14,618 bases of DNA from Acidovorax sp. (GTDB lineage Bacteria; Pseudomonadota; Gammaproteobacteria; Burkholderiales; Burkholderiaceae_C), in NCBI GenBank assembly GCA_011620245.1, contig WOZN01000182.1:1-14618 (forward strand). The letters run 5' to 3'. The position numbers and the translations under genes are program-made. Positions 1 to 8,593 of the stretch are shown piece by piece; within the stretch, counting starts at the first letter, position 1, and each line of letters opens with the position of its first letter. A model generated the notes under the pieces. It was given only the letters and a program-made list of their open reading frames with translations, made no database searches and was not told where the DNA came from.

Positions 1-85
1 ATTCGAGCAGCACGTCGCATTCGACGGTGGGGTTGCCGCGGCTGTCCAGCACTTCGCGGCCTACGATGTCAACGATGGCACTCAT
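1..85 (-). CDS. eno: Enolase, N-terminal fragment (cut by window edge)
   Basis: Read on the minus strand from the ATG at 85, the first 28 codons give a protein beginning [20 protein letters not shown], the highly conserved enolase N terminus. Enolase interconverts 2-phosphoglycerate and phosphoenolpyruvate in cytosolic glycolysis. The SRGNPT loop is the mobile substrate-loop region of the family. A purine-rich ribosome binding site (AAAGGAAA) lies just upstream of the ATG. The gene follows kdsA on the same strand with about 100 nt between them, as in the pyrG-kdsA-eno cluster common in betaproteobacteria. KdsA uses phosphoenolpyruvate, the product of enolase, so the grouping makes metabolic sense. 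The rest of the gene lies outside the window. Confidence 0.95.
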
Positions 86-122
86 GGTTTTCCTTTGATG
101 GGAAGTTTCAGGTTTCTAAGCT

Positions 123-176
123 AAATCGGGCTCTAGCGCTTATACAGCAAGCGCTGGCAGCTATTAAAAAATGAGT
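123..176. repeat. REP-like intergenic element, copy 1
   Basis: The kdsA-eno gap contains an exact inverted repeat, AGCGCTT (135-141) and AAGCGCT (149-155), with a 7-nt loop. It is followed by GGCAGCTATTA and an A-rich tail. The 29-nt core at 138-166 matches 26 of 29 positions with a second copy at 12201-12229 on the other strand. I recall similar AGCGCTTA...AAGCGC...GCAGCTAT sequences in intergenic regions of Comamonadaceae genomes but cannot verify that here. In the pyrG-kdsA-eno transcript it would form a small hairpin between kdsA and eno. Confidence 0.7.
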
Positions 177-186
177 TATGGGAGCC

Positions 187-2773
<2,587 letters not shown>

Positions 2774-2820
2774 AATGCGCCCCCGCAATAGCCCTGCCCG
2801 GCAGTGCCTTCTTCGTCTGC

Positions 2821-2826
2821 TAAATT
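2821..2826 (+). promoter_or_regulatory. Extended -10-like box directly before coaBC (leaderless start)
   Basis: TGC-TAAATT forms an extended -10-like element with only 6 nt (CGCCGC) between it and the coaBC ATG. There is no Shine-Dalgarno sequence. At normal -10 to start spacing, transcription would begin at or next to the ATG. The same arrangement is seen before the FKBP, MFS and parE genes in this window. Confidence 0.45.
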
Positions 2827-2832
2827 CGCCGC

Positions 2833-4056
2833 ATGAATGAGCTTGCTGGTAAACATATTGTTCTGGGTCTGAGCGGGGGCGTGGCGTGCTACAAGGCGGC
2901 CGATCTGTGCCGCCAGATCATCAGGGAGGGCGCCACCGTGCAGGTGGTGATGACCGAGGCGGCCGCGCAGTTCATCACGCCGGTCACCATGCAGGCGCTC
3001 TCGGGCCGGCCGGTGCATGGCTCCCAGTGGGACGCGCGCGAACCCAACAACATGCCCCACATCAACCTCAGCCGCGAGGCCGATGCCATCCTGATCGCGC
3101 CCTGCAGTGCCGACTTCGTGGCGCGGCTGGCGCAGGGGCGGGCCGATGAATTGCTGAGCCTGCTGTGCCTGGCGCGGCCCACCGGGCGCGTGCCTTTGCT
3201 GCTGGCGCCCGCCATGAACCGCGAAATGTGGGCCCACCCGGCCACGCAGCGCAACCTGGCCCAGGTGGCGCAGGATGGTGCCGTGGTGCTGGGTGTGGGC
3301 AATGGCGACCAGGCCTGCGGCGAGACGGGCGAAGGGCGCATGCTTGAACCCCTGGAGCTGCTCGAAGAGCTGGTGGCCTTTTTCGCGCCCAAGCTGCTGC
3401 GCGGCCGCAAGGTGCTGATCACAGCCGGGCCGACCTTTGAGGCGATTGACCCGGTGCGCGGCATCACCAATCTGTCCAGCGGCAAGATGGGTTTTGCCAT
3501 CGCGCGCGCAGCCCGCGAGGCCGGCGCCGAGGTCACGCTGGTGGCCGGGCCGGTGCACCTGCAAACGCCGCGTGGCGTGCACCGCGTGAATGTGCAATCG
3601 GCACAGGAAATGCTCGCAGCGGTTGAGCAGCGTGCGCAGACAGCTTCTGTATTCATAGCGACAGCGGCGGTGGCCGATTGGCGGCCTGCCGCGCCGTCCA
3701 CCCAGAAGATCAAGAAGGATGGCTCGGGCCAGATGCCGGTGCTGGGGTTTGTCGAAAACCCTGACATCCTGGCCACCGTGGCCCAGTCGCCGCATGCGCT
3801 GGTGGGGGACCTGTTCTGCGTAGGTTTCGCGGCCGAAAGCCACGACCTGCTGCTGCATGCCACGGCCAAGCGCCAGCGCAAGGACGTGCCGCTGCTGGTG
3901 GGCAATATCGGCCCCGCCACCTTCGGGCAGGATGACAACGCCCTGTTGCTGGTGGACGCGCAGGGGCACCGCGAGTTGCCCCGGGCCTCCAAGCGCGTGC
4001 TGGCCCAGCAGCTGATTGCCGAGATCGCGGCACGGTTGCCATGTCAGCAGGCCTGA
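2833..4056 (+). CDS. coaBC: Bifunctional phosphopantothenoylcysteine decarboxylase / phosphopantothenate-cysteine ligase
   Basis: The 407-residue fusion carries out two consecutive steps of coenzyme A synthesis in the cytoplasm. The flavin-dependent CoaC domain (about 1-185) opens with GLSGGVACYKA (12-22). It has active-site His76 in PHINL, the PAMNREMW motif (126-133, with Asn129), and Cys162 in the ACGETGEGR flap. The CoaB ligase domain (about 190-407) contains ITAGPTFEAIDPVRG (196-210), NLSSGKMG (213-220), AAVADWRP (278-285) and KIKK (292-295), the dimerisation and CTP/substrate-binding motifs of the family. Length matches the family norm of about 400. The start is placed by the N-terminal flavodoxin-like strand and a -10-like box just upstream. 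Downstream come an unknown membrane protein 24 nt away and then dut; coaBC (dfp) next to dut is a common pairing. Confidence 0.97.
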   Translation: MNELAGKHIVLGLSGGVACYKAADLCRQIIREGATVQVVMTEAAAQFITPVTMQALSGRPVHGSQWDAREPNNMPHINLSREADAILIAPCSADFVARLAQGRADELLSLLCLARPTGRVPLLLAPAMNREMWAHPATQRNLAQVAQDGAVVLGVGNGDQACGETGEGRMLEPLELLEELVAFFAPKLLRGRKVLITAGPTFEAIDPVRGITNLSSGKMGFAIARAAREAGAEVTLVAGPVHLQTPRGVHRVNVQSAQEMLAAVEQRAQTASVFIATAAVADWRPAAPSTQKIKKDGSGQMPVLGFVENPDILATVAQSPHALVGDLFCVGFAAESHDLLLHATAKRQRKDVPLLVGNIGPATFGQDDNALLLVDAQGHRELPRASKRVLAQQLIAEIAARLPCQQA

Positions 4057-4080
4057 CCAGGGCATTTCAGGATTCGCCAC

Positions 4081-4554
4081 ATGTTCCATCAGACCCGGCC
4101 CGAGTGGGACACGCCGCCCGATGGCGATTTTGCGCGCTATGTAGAGCAGCTGACGGCGCCCAAGGCGCCTGCGCCGCCCCCCATGCAGGTGCGGCCGCTG
4201 CAGCCACAAGACAAAGAAGCGCCGCGCAGCATGCGGGGTAAAGACGCGCCGGCACAGCCACCCGATCTGGTGCAGCAGGTGCTCGCGCCCGTCATGGGGG
4301 TGCTGCCGATCGTGCGTGGCGTGCTGCTGGTGCTTACGCTGGCGCATGCGGCAATGTTCTTCGTGGTGGGCTGGGGCTCGTTGCCAGTCCTGTTGTTCAT
4401 GGGATTGTTGTGGTGGGGGCTGGGCCGGATGGCCGCATTGGCGTCCGGTGCGCTGTCGCCAGCGACTGGCGACCGGACCCGGACAAACATTGCGCAACTG
4501 CAGGAGCGACTGCGCCAGCTCGCACAGCAACGCGATACAGAAAGCAAGAAGTGA
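4081..4554 (+). CDS. Two-helix membrane protein of unknown function between coaBC and dut
   Basis: I do not recognise a family for this 157-residue protein. Residues 1-65 are hydrophilic and proline-rich, with several Pro/Ala/Gln stretches, so probably disordered. Two hydrophobic segments follow, at about 79-97 and 100-121, separated by a very short GWGS turn. The C terminus (about 131-157) is polar, rich in Gln, Arg and Leu, and looks like a short amphipathic helix or coiled coil ([14 protein letters not shown]). AGGA stands about 10 nt before the ATG. The gene begins 24 nt after coaBC. Its TGA overlaps the dut GTG in a GTGA, so it probably lies inside the coaBC-dut operon and is translationally coupled to dut. 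Both termini are likely on the same side of the inner membrane. Confidence 0.82.
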   Translation: MFHQTRPEWDTPPDGDFARYVEQLTAPKAPAPPPMQVRPLQPQDKEAPRSMRGKDAPAQPPDLVQQVLAPVMGVLPIVRGVLLVLTLAHAAMFFVVGWGSLPVLLFMGLLWWGLGRMAALASGALSPATGDRTRTNIAQLQERLRQLAQQRDTESKK

Positions 4555-4997
4555 AGATAGACGTCAAGATTCTCGATCCGCGCATGGCGGATCAGTTGCC
4601 TGCCTATGCCACGCCAGGCAGCGCAGGGCTCGATCTGCGGGCCTGCATCGATGCGCCCTTGGTGCTGGCGCCCAATGCCTGGCATCTGGTGCCCACGGGC
4701 ATTGCCATGTTCATCAAAGACCCCGGCTACGCTGCGCTGATCCTGCCCCGCTCGGGGCTGGGGCACAAGCACGGCATTGTTCTTGGCAATCTGGTGGGCC
4801 TGATCGACAGCGATTACCAGGGGCAGCTCATGGTCAGTGCCTGGAATCGCAGCACGGTGCCTTTCACGCTGGAGCCCATGGAGCGGCTGGCCCAGTTGCT
4901 GATCGTTCCCGTGGTGCAGGCGCAGTTCAACGTGGTGACCGAGTTTGAGGCCACCGAGCGTGGAGAAGGCGGCTATGGCTCCACGGGCAAGGGGTAG
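4551..4997 (+). CDS. dut: Deoxyuridine 5'-triphosphate nucleotidohydrolase (dUTPase)
   Basis: This trimeric-type dUTPase hydrolyses dUTP to dUMP and pyrophosphate, keeping uracil out of DNA and feeding dTMP synthesis. All five family motifs are present in the 148-residue protein: I at [12 protein letters not shown] (20-31), II at PRSGLG (66-71), III at GLIDSDYQG (83-91) with the catalytic Asp86, IV at RLAQLLIVP (112-120), and V at [10 protein letters not shown] (137-146), where Tyr replaces the usual Phe. I chose the GTG at 4551 because it gives VKIDVKIL, the normal start and length of the family. An in-frame ATG at 4410 would add a foreign N terminus read from inside the preceding gene. The GTG overlaps the stop of the membrane-protein gene. 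Confidence 0.96.
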   Translation: MKIDVKILDPRMADQLPAYATPGSAGLDLRACIDAPLVLAPNAWHLVPTGIAMFIKDPGYAALILPRSGLGHKHGIVLGNLVGLIDSDYQGQLMVSAWNRSTVPFTLEPMERLAQLLIVPVVQAQFNVVTEFEATERGEGGYGSTGKG

Positions 4998-5203
4998 ATC
5001 ACTTTTCCTGGCCTCCCGGTCGGTTTTTTGCTTCGCTGTGTCAGCGCATTCCTACGCGCTGCAAAGCCCCAGGACGACCTGGGTGATCGTGCTTCACCGT
5101 CCCGGAGAACTTGGCGCCCATGCTTCAATCGACCCGCTGGGTGGTGCAGTGGGTGACTTCACCATGGCACCGCCCTCACCAAGAAATTTCAAGGAGAACT
5201 GAT

Positions 5204-5719
5204 ATGCGCCAGATCACACGTTCCGCCACCCTGGTGGGCTCTGTCTTTTTGCTGGGGGCGCTGGCCGCATGCGCGCCACAGCAGCCTTATCCATCGCAAT
5301 ACCCATCACAGTATCCGTCGGGCGGCTACCAGAGTAATGCTCCGGTCTATTCGAACAATCCCATGGGCACCGAATTTGGCCGTGTTGCCAATATCGAGGT
5401 GTTGCAGGGCCGCAGCCAAGGGCAGACCACCGGTGCGGGTGCCGTACTGGGCGCCGTGGTGGGTGGAGTGCTGGGCAACCAGGTGGGCGGAGGCTCGGGC
5501 CGCACTGCGGCCACTGCGGCGGGCGCGGTTGGTGGAGCATTGGCGGGAAATGCCATCGAAGGGCGCAACAGCAACAACAGCGGTGGCGAGGTGCAGCGGT
5601 ACCGCATCTCGATTCAGCTCGACCAGGGGGGCTACCGTTCCTACGACGTGAGCAATCCGGGTGACCTGCGCCCAGGCGATCGGGTGCGTCTGTACAACGG
5701 TCAGATTTCCCGCCAGTAA
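5204..5719 (+). CDS. Glycine-zipper (17-kDa antigen/SlyB-like) outer-membrane lipoprotein
   Basis: The 171-residue precursor has a lipoprotein signal peptide, with Arg/Lys-poor residues MRQITRS, a hydrophobic core and the lipobox LAAC with acylated Cys23. A Pro/Tyr/Ser-rich linker contains YPSQ repeated (about residues 29-39). Residues about 76-118 form a glycine zipper (GAGAVLGAVVGGVLGNQVGG and a second GAVGGALAG segment) typical of the 2TM glycine-zipper domain in SlyB and rickettsial 17-kDa antigen proteins. The C-terminal part (about 128-171) is beta-rich, with YRISIQLDQGGYRSYDV and a PGDRVRLYNG ending. The start is fixed by AAGGAG about 8 nt before the ATG and by the signal peptide; the reading frame stays open upstream but without a signal. 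A role in envelope integrity is inferred from the family only. Confidence 0.9.
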   Translation: MRQITRSATLVGSVFLLGALAACAPQQPYPSQYPSQYPSGGYQSNAPVYSNNPMGTEFGRVANIEVLQGRSQGQTTGAGAVLGAVVGGVLGNQVGGGSGRTAATAAGAVGGALAGNAIEGRNSNNSGGEVQRYRISIQLDQGGYRSYDVSNPGDLRPGDRVRLYNGQISRQ

Positions 5720-5737
5720 GCAGCAGGCACAAGAAGA

Positions 5738-5755
5738 GCGGCCGCAGCGGGCCGC
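5738..5755. terminator. Candidate hairpin terminator between convergent genes
   Basis: GCGGCC (5738-5743) and GGCCGC (5750-5755) form a 6-bp all-G/C stem with a 6-nt loop in the 40-nt gap between the convergent glycine-zipper lipoprotein and FKBP genes. There is no good T tract in either direction: CATTTC on plus, TCTTCTT on minus. It is therefore a plausible but weak bidirectional terminator. Confidence 0.4.
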
Positions 5756-5759
5756 CATT

Positions 5760-6284
5760 TCAATGCAGGAGCGAGTTGCCAGGCGCCTGGGGCTGAACGC
5801 GAAAGAAGCCCGTGCCGGCACTGCCTTTGCCAATCTCGTCTTCCGTGGCTTCGCGCACGCCTTGCACCGTGAGTTGCAGCCGCAGGGCAATGCCGGCAAG
5901 CGGATGGTTTCCGTCCAGCACCACATGGTCGGGATAGATTTCCGTGACGGTGTAAAGCCCGCTGCGGGGGGCAGAGGGGTTGACGCCTTCCGGCAGCGCG
6001 CTGCCTTCGAACGTCATGCCTTCCTCGATTTCGGGGGGGAACAGGTCGCGGGGTTCCAGAAACAGCAATTGGTCATTGAAGTCGCCAAAGGCATCCTCGG
6101 GCTCCAGGTGCAGCGCCAGCGTGGCACCCGGGCCGTGGCCTTGCAGCGCTTCCTCGATGCGGTGCAGCAGATCATTGCCGCCCACCAGGAACTCCACCGG
6201 TTCATCGAGCACGTCCAGCTCTTCGCCAAGAGTGTCTTTCAGGGTCCAGGTCAGTGCGACCACACATTGTTGGGTAATTTCCAT
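5760..6284 (-). CDS. SlyD-like FKBP-type peptidyl-prolyl cis-trans isomerase
   Basis: The 174-residue protein matches the SlyD-type layout. A split FKBP domain starts at residues 5-65 (VVALTWTLKD, EFLVGGNDLLHRIEEALQGHGPGA), is interrupted by an insert-in-flap chaperone domain (about 70-125, AFGDFNDQLLFLEPRDLFP), and resumes at VVLDGNHPLAG (121-131) and the VREATEDE ending of the core (143-150). Such proteins catalyse proline isomerisation and hold unfolded chains in the cytoplasm. The His/Cys-rich metal-binding tail of E. coli SlyD is absent; the protein ends in a short Pro/Gln/Gly tail. The gene is divergent from roxA. The ATG has no Shine-Dalgarno but is preceded at 6 nt by GACAAT. I leave the symbol blank because SlyD, SlpA and FkpB paralogues cannot be separated here. 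Confidence 0.9.
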   Translation of the reverse strand: MEITQQCVVALTWTLKDTLGEELDVLDEPVEFLVGGNDLLHRIEEALQGHGPGATLALHLEPEDAFGDFNDQLLFLEPRDLFPPEIEEGMTFEGSALPEGVNPSAPRSGLYTVTEIYPDHVVLDGNHPLAGIALRLQLTVQGVREATEDEIGKGSAGTGFFRVQPQAPGNSLLH

Positions 6285-6290
6285 AGGAGA

Positions 6291-6296
6291 ATTGTC
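6291..6296 (-). promoter_or_regulatory. -10-like box directly before the FKBP gene (leaderless start)
   Basis: On the minus strand GACAAT lies 6 nt (TCTCCT) before the ATG at 6284. No Shine-Dalgarno is present. An ATGACA sequence lies 19 nt farther upstream, which is long for a -35 spacing. Confidence 0.4.
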
Positions 6297-6338
6297 GCAG
6301 TTTGATCAATGGCCCTGTCATGGGGCGGACAGGTTTTC

Positions 6339-7478
6339 ATGGATATCCAGCAACCCATCTCCCTGCTCGGCGGCCTGACCCCCGCGCAATTCATGCGTCG
6401 GCACTGGCAGAAAAAGCCCTTGTTGGTGCGCCAGGCCATCCCGCAGTTTGCGCCACCGGTGTCGCGTGCCGGGTTGTTTGCGCTGGCCGCGCAGGAGGGC
6501 GTGGAGTCCCGGCTGGTGCAGCAGGTCAAGGATGTCTGGAAGCTGCGCCATGGCCCCTTTTCACGCCGGGCATTGCCGGCCCTCCAGCAGCCCGACTGGA
6601 CTTTGCTGGTGCAGGGCGTCGATCTGCACAACGACCAGGTGCATGCCCTCCTGCAGCAATTCCGTTTTGTTCCAGAGGCGCGGCTCGATGACCTGATGAT
6701 CAGCTATGCCAGTGATGGTGGTGGTGTGGGCCCGCATTTCGATAGCTACGACGTATTTTTGCTGCAGGCCTACGGCCGCCGGCGCTGGCGCATCGGGCGC
6801 CAAAAAAACCTGAGCCTGCGGGACGATATTCCGCTGAAAGTGCTGGCGCAGTTTGAGCCTGAAGAAGAATTCGTGCTGGAGCCTGGAGACATGTTGTACC
6901 TGCCGCCTCGCTACGCCCACGACGGCGTGGCCGAGGGGGAATGCATGACCTATTCGATCGGGTTTCGCGCACCGGCTCGCGCCGAACTGGCCCAGGAACT
7001 CCTGGTGCGGGTGGCAGAAGATGCGGGCGAGGATGATGCGCCTGTGCTGTACCGCGATGCGGGCCAGGAGGCAGTCGAGCAGCCCGCAGCCATCCCCGAG
7101 CGGCTGCAAGACTTTGCCCGAGAGGCCTTGCAACGCGCCTTGAGCGAGCCGCTGGTGCTGGAGCGGGCGCTAGGTGAATACCTGACCGAGCCCAAGCCCA
7201 GCGTGTGGTTTGAGCCCCATGGCGCAGGCGTGATGCTGGAGGGCGTGATGCTGGATCGGCGCACCCGCATGATGTATGACGCGCACCATGTGTTCATCAA
7301 CGGCGAAAGCTACCGCGCGGCTGGCCGGGATGCGACGCTGATGCGGCGCCTGGCGGACGAGCGCCGGTTGCTCAGCCGCGACCTGGCGCGTGCAAGCGAT
7401 GATGCCCTGGAGTTGCTGTCTGCCTGGTGCGACGCTGGCTGGGCCCATTCGTGCACAGACCCACAGGAAACCCCATGA
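6339..7478 (+). CDS. roxA: RoxA/YcfD-like JmjC cupin ribosomal protein hydroxylase
   Basis: This 379-residue protein belongs to the JmjC-type cupin 2-oxoglutarate/Fe(II) oxygenases. The best-known bacterial member, E. coli YcfD/RoxA, hydroxylates an arginine of ribosomal protein L16. The iron triad is visible as His133 and Asp135 in GPHFDSYDVFLLQ and His194 in LPPRYAHDGVAEG, very close to H125, D127 and H187 of E. coli. The N terminus LLGGLTPAQFMRRHWQKKPLL (9-29) is the conserved opening of the family, and a winged-helix-like dimerisation/C-terminal region follows residue about 210. I prefer the ATG at 6339 over an in-frame ATG ten codons earlier, because homologues typically begin MDIxQP and ACAGG precedes it. 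Its stop overlaps the next gene in an ATGA. Confidence 0.88.
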   Translation: MDIQQPISLLGGLTPAQFMRRHWQKKPLLVRQAIPQFAPPVSRAGLFALAAQEGVESRLVQQVKDVWKLRHGPFSRRALPALQQPDWTLLVQGVDLHNDQVHALLQQFRFVPEARLDDLMISYASDGGGVGPHFDSYDVFLLQAYGRRRWRIGRQKNLSLRDDIPLKVLAQFEPEEEFVLEPGDMLYLPPRYAHDGVAEGECMTYSIGFRAPARAELAQELLVRVAEDAGEDDAPVLYRDAGQEAVEQPAAIPERLQDFAREALQRALSEPLVLERALGEYLTEPKPSVWFEPHGAGVMLEGVMLDRRTRMMYDAHHVFINGESYRAAGRDATLMRRLADERRLLSRDLARASDDALELLSAWCDAGWAHSCTDPQETP

Positions 7479-7993
7479 CCGATGCGCCAGCTGCAGTGCA
7501 ACCGCTGCCCGATTTGCCTTCTGGGCGGTTCAGTGGTCGTGATGCATTCATGCAACTGGTGCGTGATGGCCTGGCCACTGCAGCCCGTGATGGCTGGACA
7601 GAGATTGTGGTCAGTGATGCCAATTTCCACGACTGGCCGCTGGGTGAAATCGTCGTGATCGAATCGTTGCAGCAGTGGGCGCGCAGTGGCCGGCGATTCA
7701 CCATGCTGGCCTGCACGTTCGATGAGGTGATCCGGCGGCATGCGCGCTTTGTGCGCTGGCGCGGTACCTGGGATCACATCATCACCTGCCGGCGCAGCGC
7801 GTTGGCGGACCCGCTGGACCTTCCCAGTGCGTTGTGGTCACCCGCCTGGGTGCTGCACCGCCTTGATCCTTTGCGCTGTGTCGGGGTGTCCGGCTTTGAG
7901 CCGGATCGCCGCGTTTTGTTGCGCGAATCCCTCAATGAATGGCTGCGAAGTAAAAGTTCACCCGGTTTTCCGTCAACCACCTTGGGTTTGTAG
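7475..7993 (+). CDS. Unknown conserved-looking protein coupled to roxA
   Basis: I do not recognise a named family for this 172-residue soluble protein. It has no signal peptide or membrane segment. Its centre reads as alternating beta strands and helices: EIVVSDANFHDWPLGEIVVIESL (43-65), SGRRFTMLACTFDEVIRRH (71-89), then TWDHIITCRRS (98-108). The pattern faintly recalls small phospholipase-D-like or DUF7931-type proteins, in which a hydrophobic strand is followed by an Arg-rich helix; this is an impression, not an assignment. The ATG overlaps the roxA stop in an ATGA, and AGGAAA lies about 7 nt upstream, so it is translationally coupled to roxA and may act in the same process. The last dozen residues are low in structure (SSPGFPSTTLGL). 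Confidence 0.8.
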   Translation: MTDAPAAVQPLPDLPSGRFSGRDAFMQLVRDGLATAARDGWTEIVVSDANFHDWPLGEIVVIESLQQWARSGRRFTMLACTFDEVIRRHARFVRWRGTWDHIITCRRSALADPLDLPSALWSPAWVLHRLDPLRCVGVSGFEPDRRVLLRESLNEWLRSKSSPGFPSTTLGL

Positions 7994-8074
7994 CGTTAAT
8001 GGCACTGAATGTGTGAATAATGGCATGCAGCGGTGGCCGCCAGTCAGCGTCATTCAGGATTGATCAAATCTCAA

Positions 8075-8080
8075 TATAAT
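8075..8080 (+). promoter_or_regulatory. Probable -10 box for the alanine-rich lipoprotein gene
   Basis: A perfect TATAAT lies in the roughly 200-nt gap upstream of the 8193 gene. A weak -35 candidate, TTCAGG, stands 16 nt before it. Transcription would start near 8087, giving a leader of about 105 nt. Apart from this promoter and the leader hairpin/T-tract, I see nothing in 7994-8192. Confidence 0.5.
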
Positions 8081-8192
8081 TGCTGACTGCGCCAAAACGC
8101 ATGCGACTGCATTCTGCCAACGCGTCAACGGCTTCAGAAGCCGGCCGTGGCGGCAGTTCCGGTTTTTTGTCTGTCCAACTAGGAAAATTGAA

Positions 8193-8456
8193 ATGAAGAA
8201 ATCCCTCGTTCTGGCTACCCTGATCGCTGCTGCCGCCCTCGCCGCTTGCGGCAAGAAGGAAGAGCCTGCTCCTGCCCCAGCTCCTGCGGAAGCACCTGCT
8301 GACACTTCTACTGCTCCCGCTGCAGATGCTGCCAAGGCTGCTGCCGACGTTGCTGCAACCGCAGCTACTGGCGCTGCTTCCGCTGCAGATACCGCCAAGT
8401 CTGCTGCCGACGTTGCTGCAACCGCAGCTACTGACGCTGCTTCCGCTGCGAAGTAA
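8193..8456 (+). CDS. Small alanine-rich lipoprotein with internal duplication
   Basis: The 87-residue precursor begins MKKSLVLATLIAAAALAACG, a textbook lipoprotein signal with lipobox LAAC and acylated Cys19. The mature part starts with a KKEE charged patch, then a Pro/Ala linker (about 25-45). It ends with two tandem 21-residue Ala/Asp/Lys repeats (46-66 and 67-87, each with AADVAATAAT in the middle) that should form amphipathic, weakly charged helices. AGGAAAA is placed 6-7 nt before the ATG. The gene has its own TATAAT promoter and a strong terminator 50 nt after the stop, so it is probably monocistronic and well expressed. The function is unknown. The overall look resembles abundant small envelope lipoproteins, but I can name no family. 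Confidence 0.87.
   Translation: MKKSLVLATLIAAAALAACGKKEEPAPAPAPAEAPADTSTAPAADAAKAAADVAATAATGAASAADTAKSAADVAATAATDAASAAK
8328..8453 (+). repeat. 63-bp in-frame tandem duplication, two copies
   Basis: Copy 1 (8328-8390) and copy 2 (8391-8453) are adjacent, both 63 nt, and differ at only 7 positions by eye. They share an identical 33-nt block (CTGCTGCCGACG...CTACTG). Each encodes 21 residues. Copy 2 ends directly at the TAA stop codon. Confidence 0.9.
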
Positions 8457-8505
8457 AGCCAAACAGGATTTCAGGGGCTGCCAGCCTTGCTGGTACCCTG
8501 GAGCC

Positions 8506-8541
8506 AAAAGCCCCGACCTATCAAAGGTGCGGGGCTTTTTT
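8506..8541 (+). terminator. Strong intrinsic terminator
   Basis: AAAAGCCCCG-ACCT pairs with AGGT-G-CGGGGCTTTT around a 5-nt loop and runs into a T tract of six (536-541 of the 8000s). It closes the 8193 lipoprotein unit. In reverse it offers CGGGGCTTTT, so it may also stop transcripts leaving the convergent metallo-beta-lactamase-fold gene that ends at 8594. Confidence 0.9.
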
Positions 8542-8577
8542 GTTAGTGACGCCAGTACCATTGCTTGTACCTGCTTG

Positions 8578-8593
8578 GATCGTGAACAGGTTC
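8578..8593 (-). repeat. 16-bp repeated word GAACCTGTTCACGATC, copy 1
   Basis: On the minus strand the word directly follows the TAA stop of the metallo-beta-lactamase-fold gene. An exact second copy, in the same orientation, lies at 12378-12393. It contains GAAC-CT-GTTC, a small dyad. Confidence 0.6.

Noticed and set aside
3640..3662. Locally A+T-richer stretch in coaBC (CAGCTTCTGTATTCATAGC) reminiscent of the tail of the REP-like repeat
   Set aside because: It encodes an in-frame, conserved-looking segment of the CoaB domain (ASVFIATAAVADWRP), and the similarity to the repeat is too short.
4410..4550. Upstream in-frame ATG extending dut by 47 codons
   Set aside because: The extension is read inside the preceding gene in another frame and has no dUTPase homology. 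The GTG at 4551 gives the canonical N terminus.
5068..5083. Hairpin CCCAGG-ACGA-CCTGGG in the dut-lipoprotein gap
   Set aside because: It has a 6-bp stem and 4-nt loop but no T tract on either side, so I do not call it a terminator.
5111..5203. Upstream start for the glycine-zipper lipoprotein
   Set aside because: The ATG at 5204 has a strong AAGGAG and begins a proper lipoprotein signal peptide; the extension does not.
8481..8495. Small hairpin CCAGC-CTT-GCTGG before the main terminator
   Set aside because: It has a 5-bp stem and no T tract; the strong terminator at 8506-8541 explains the region.
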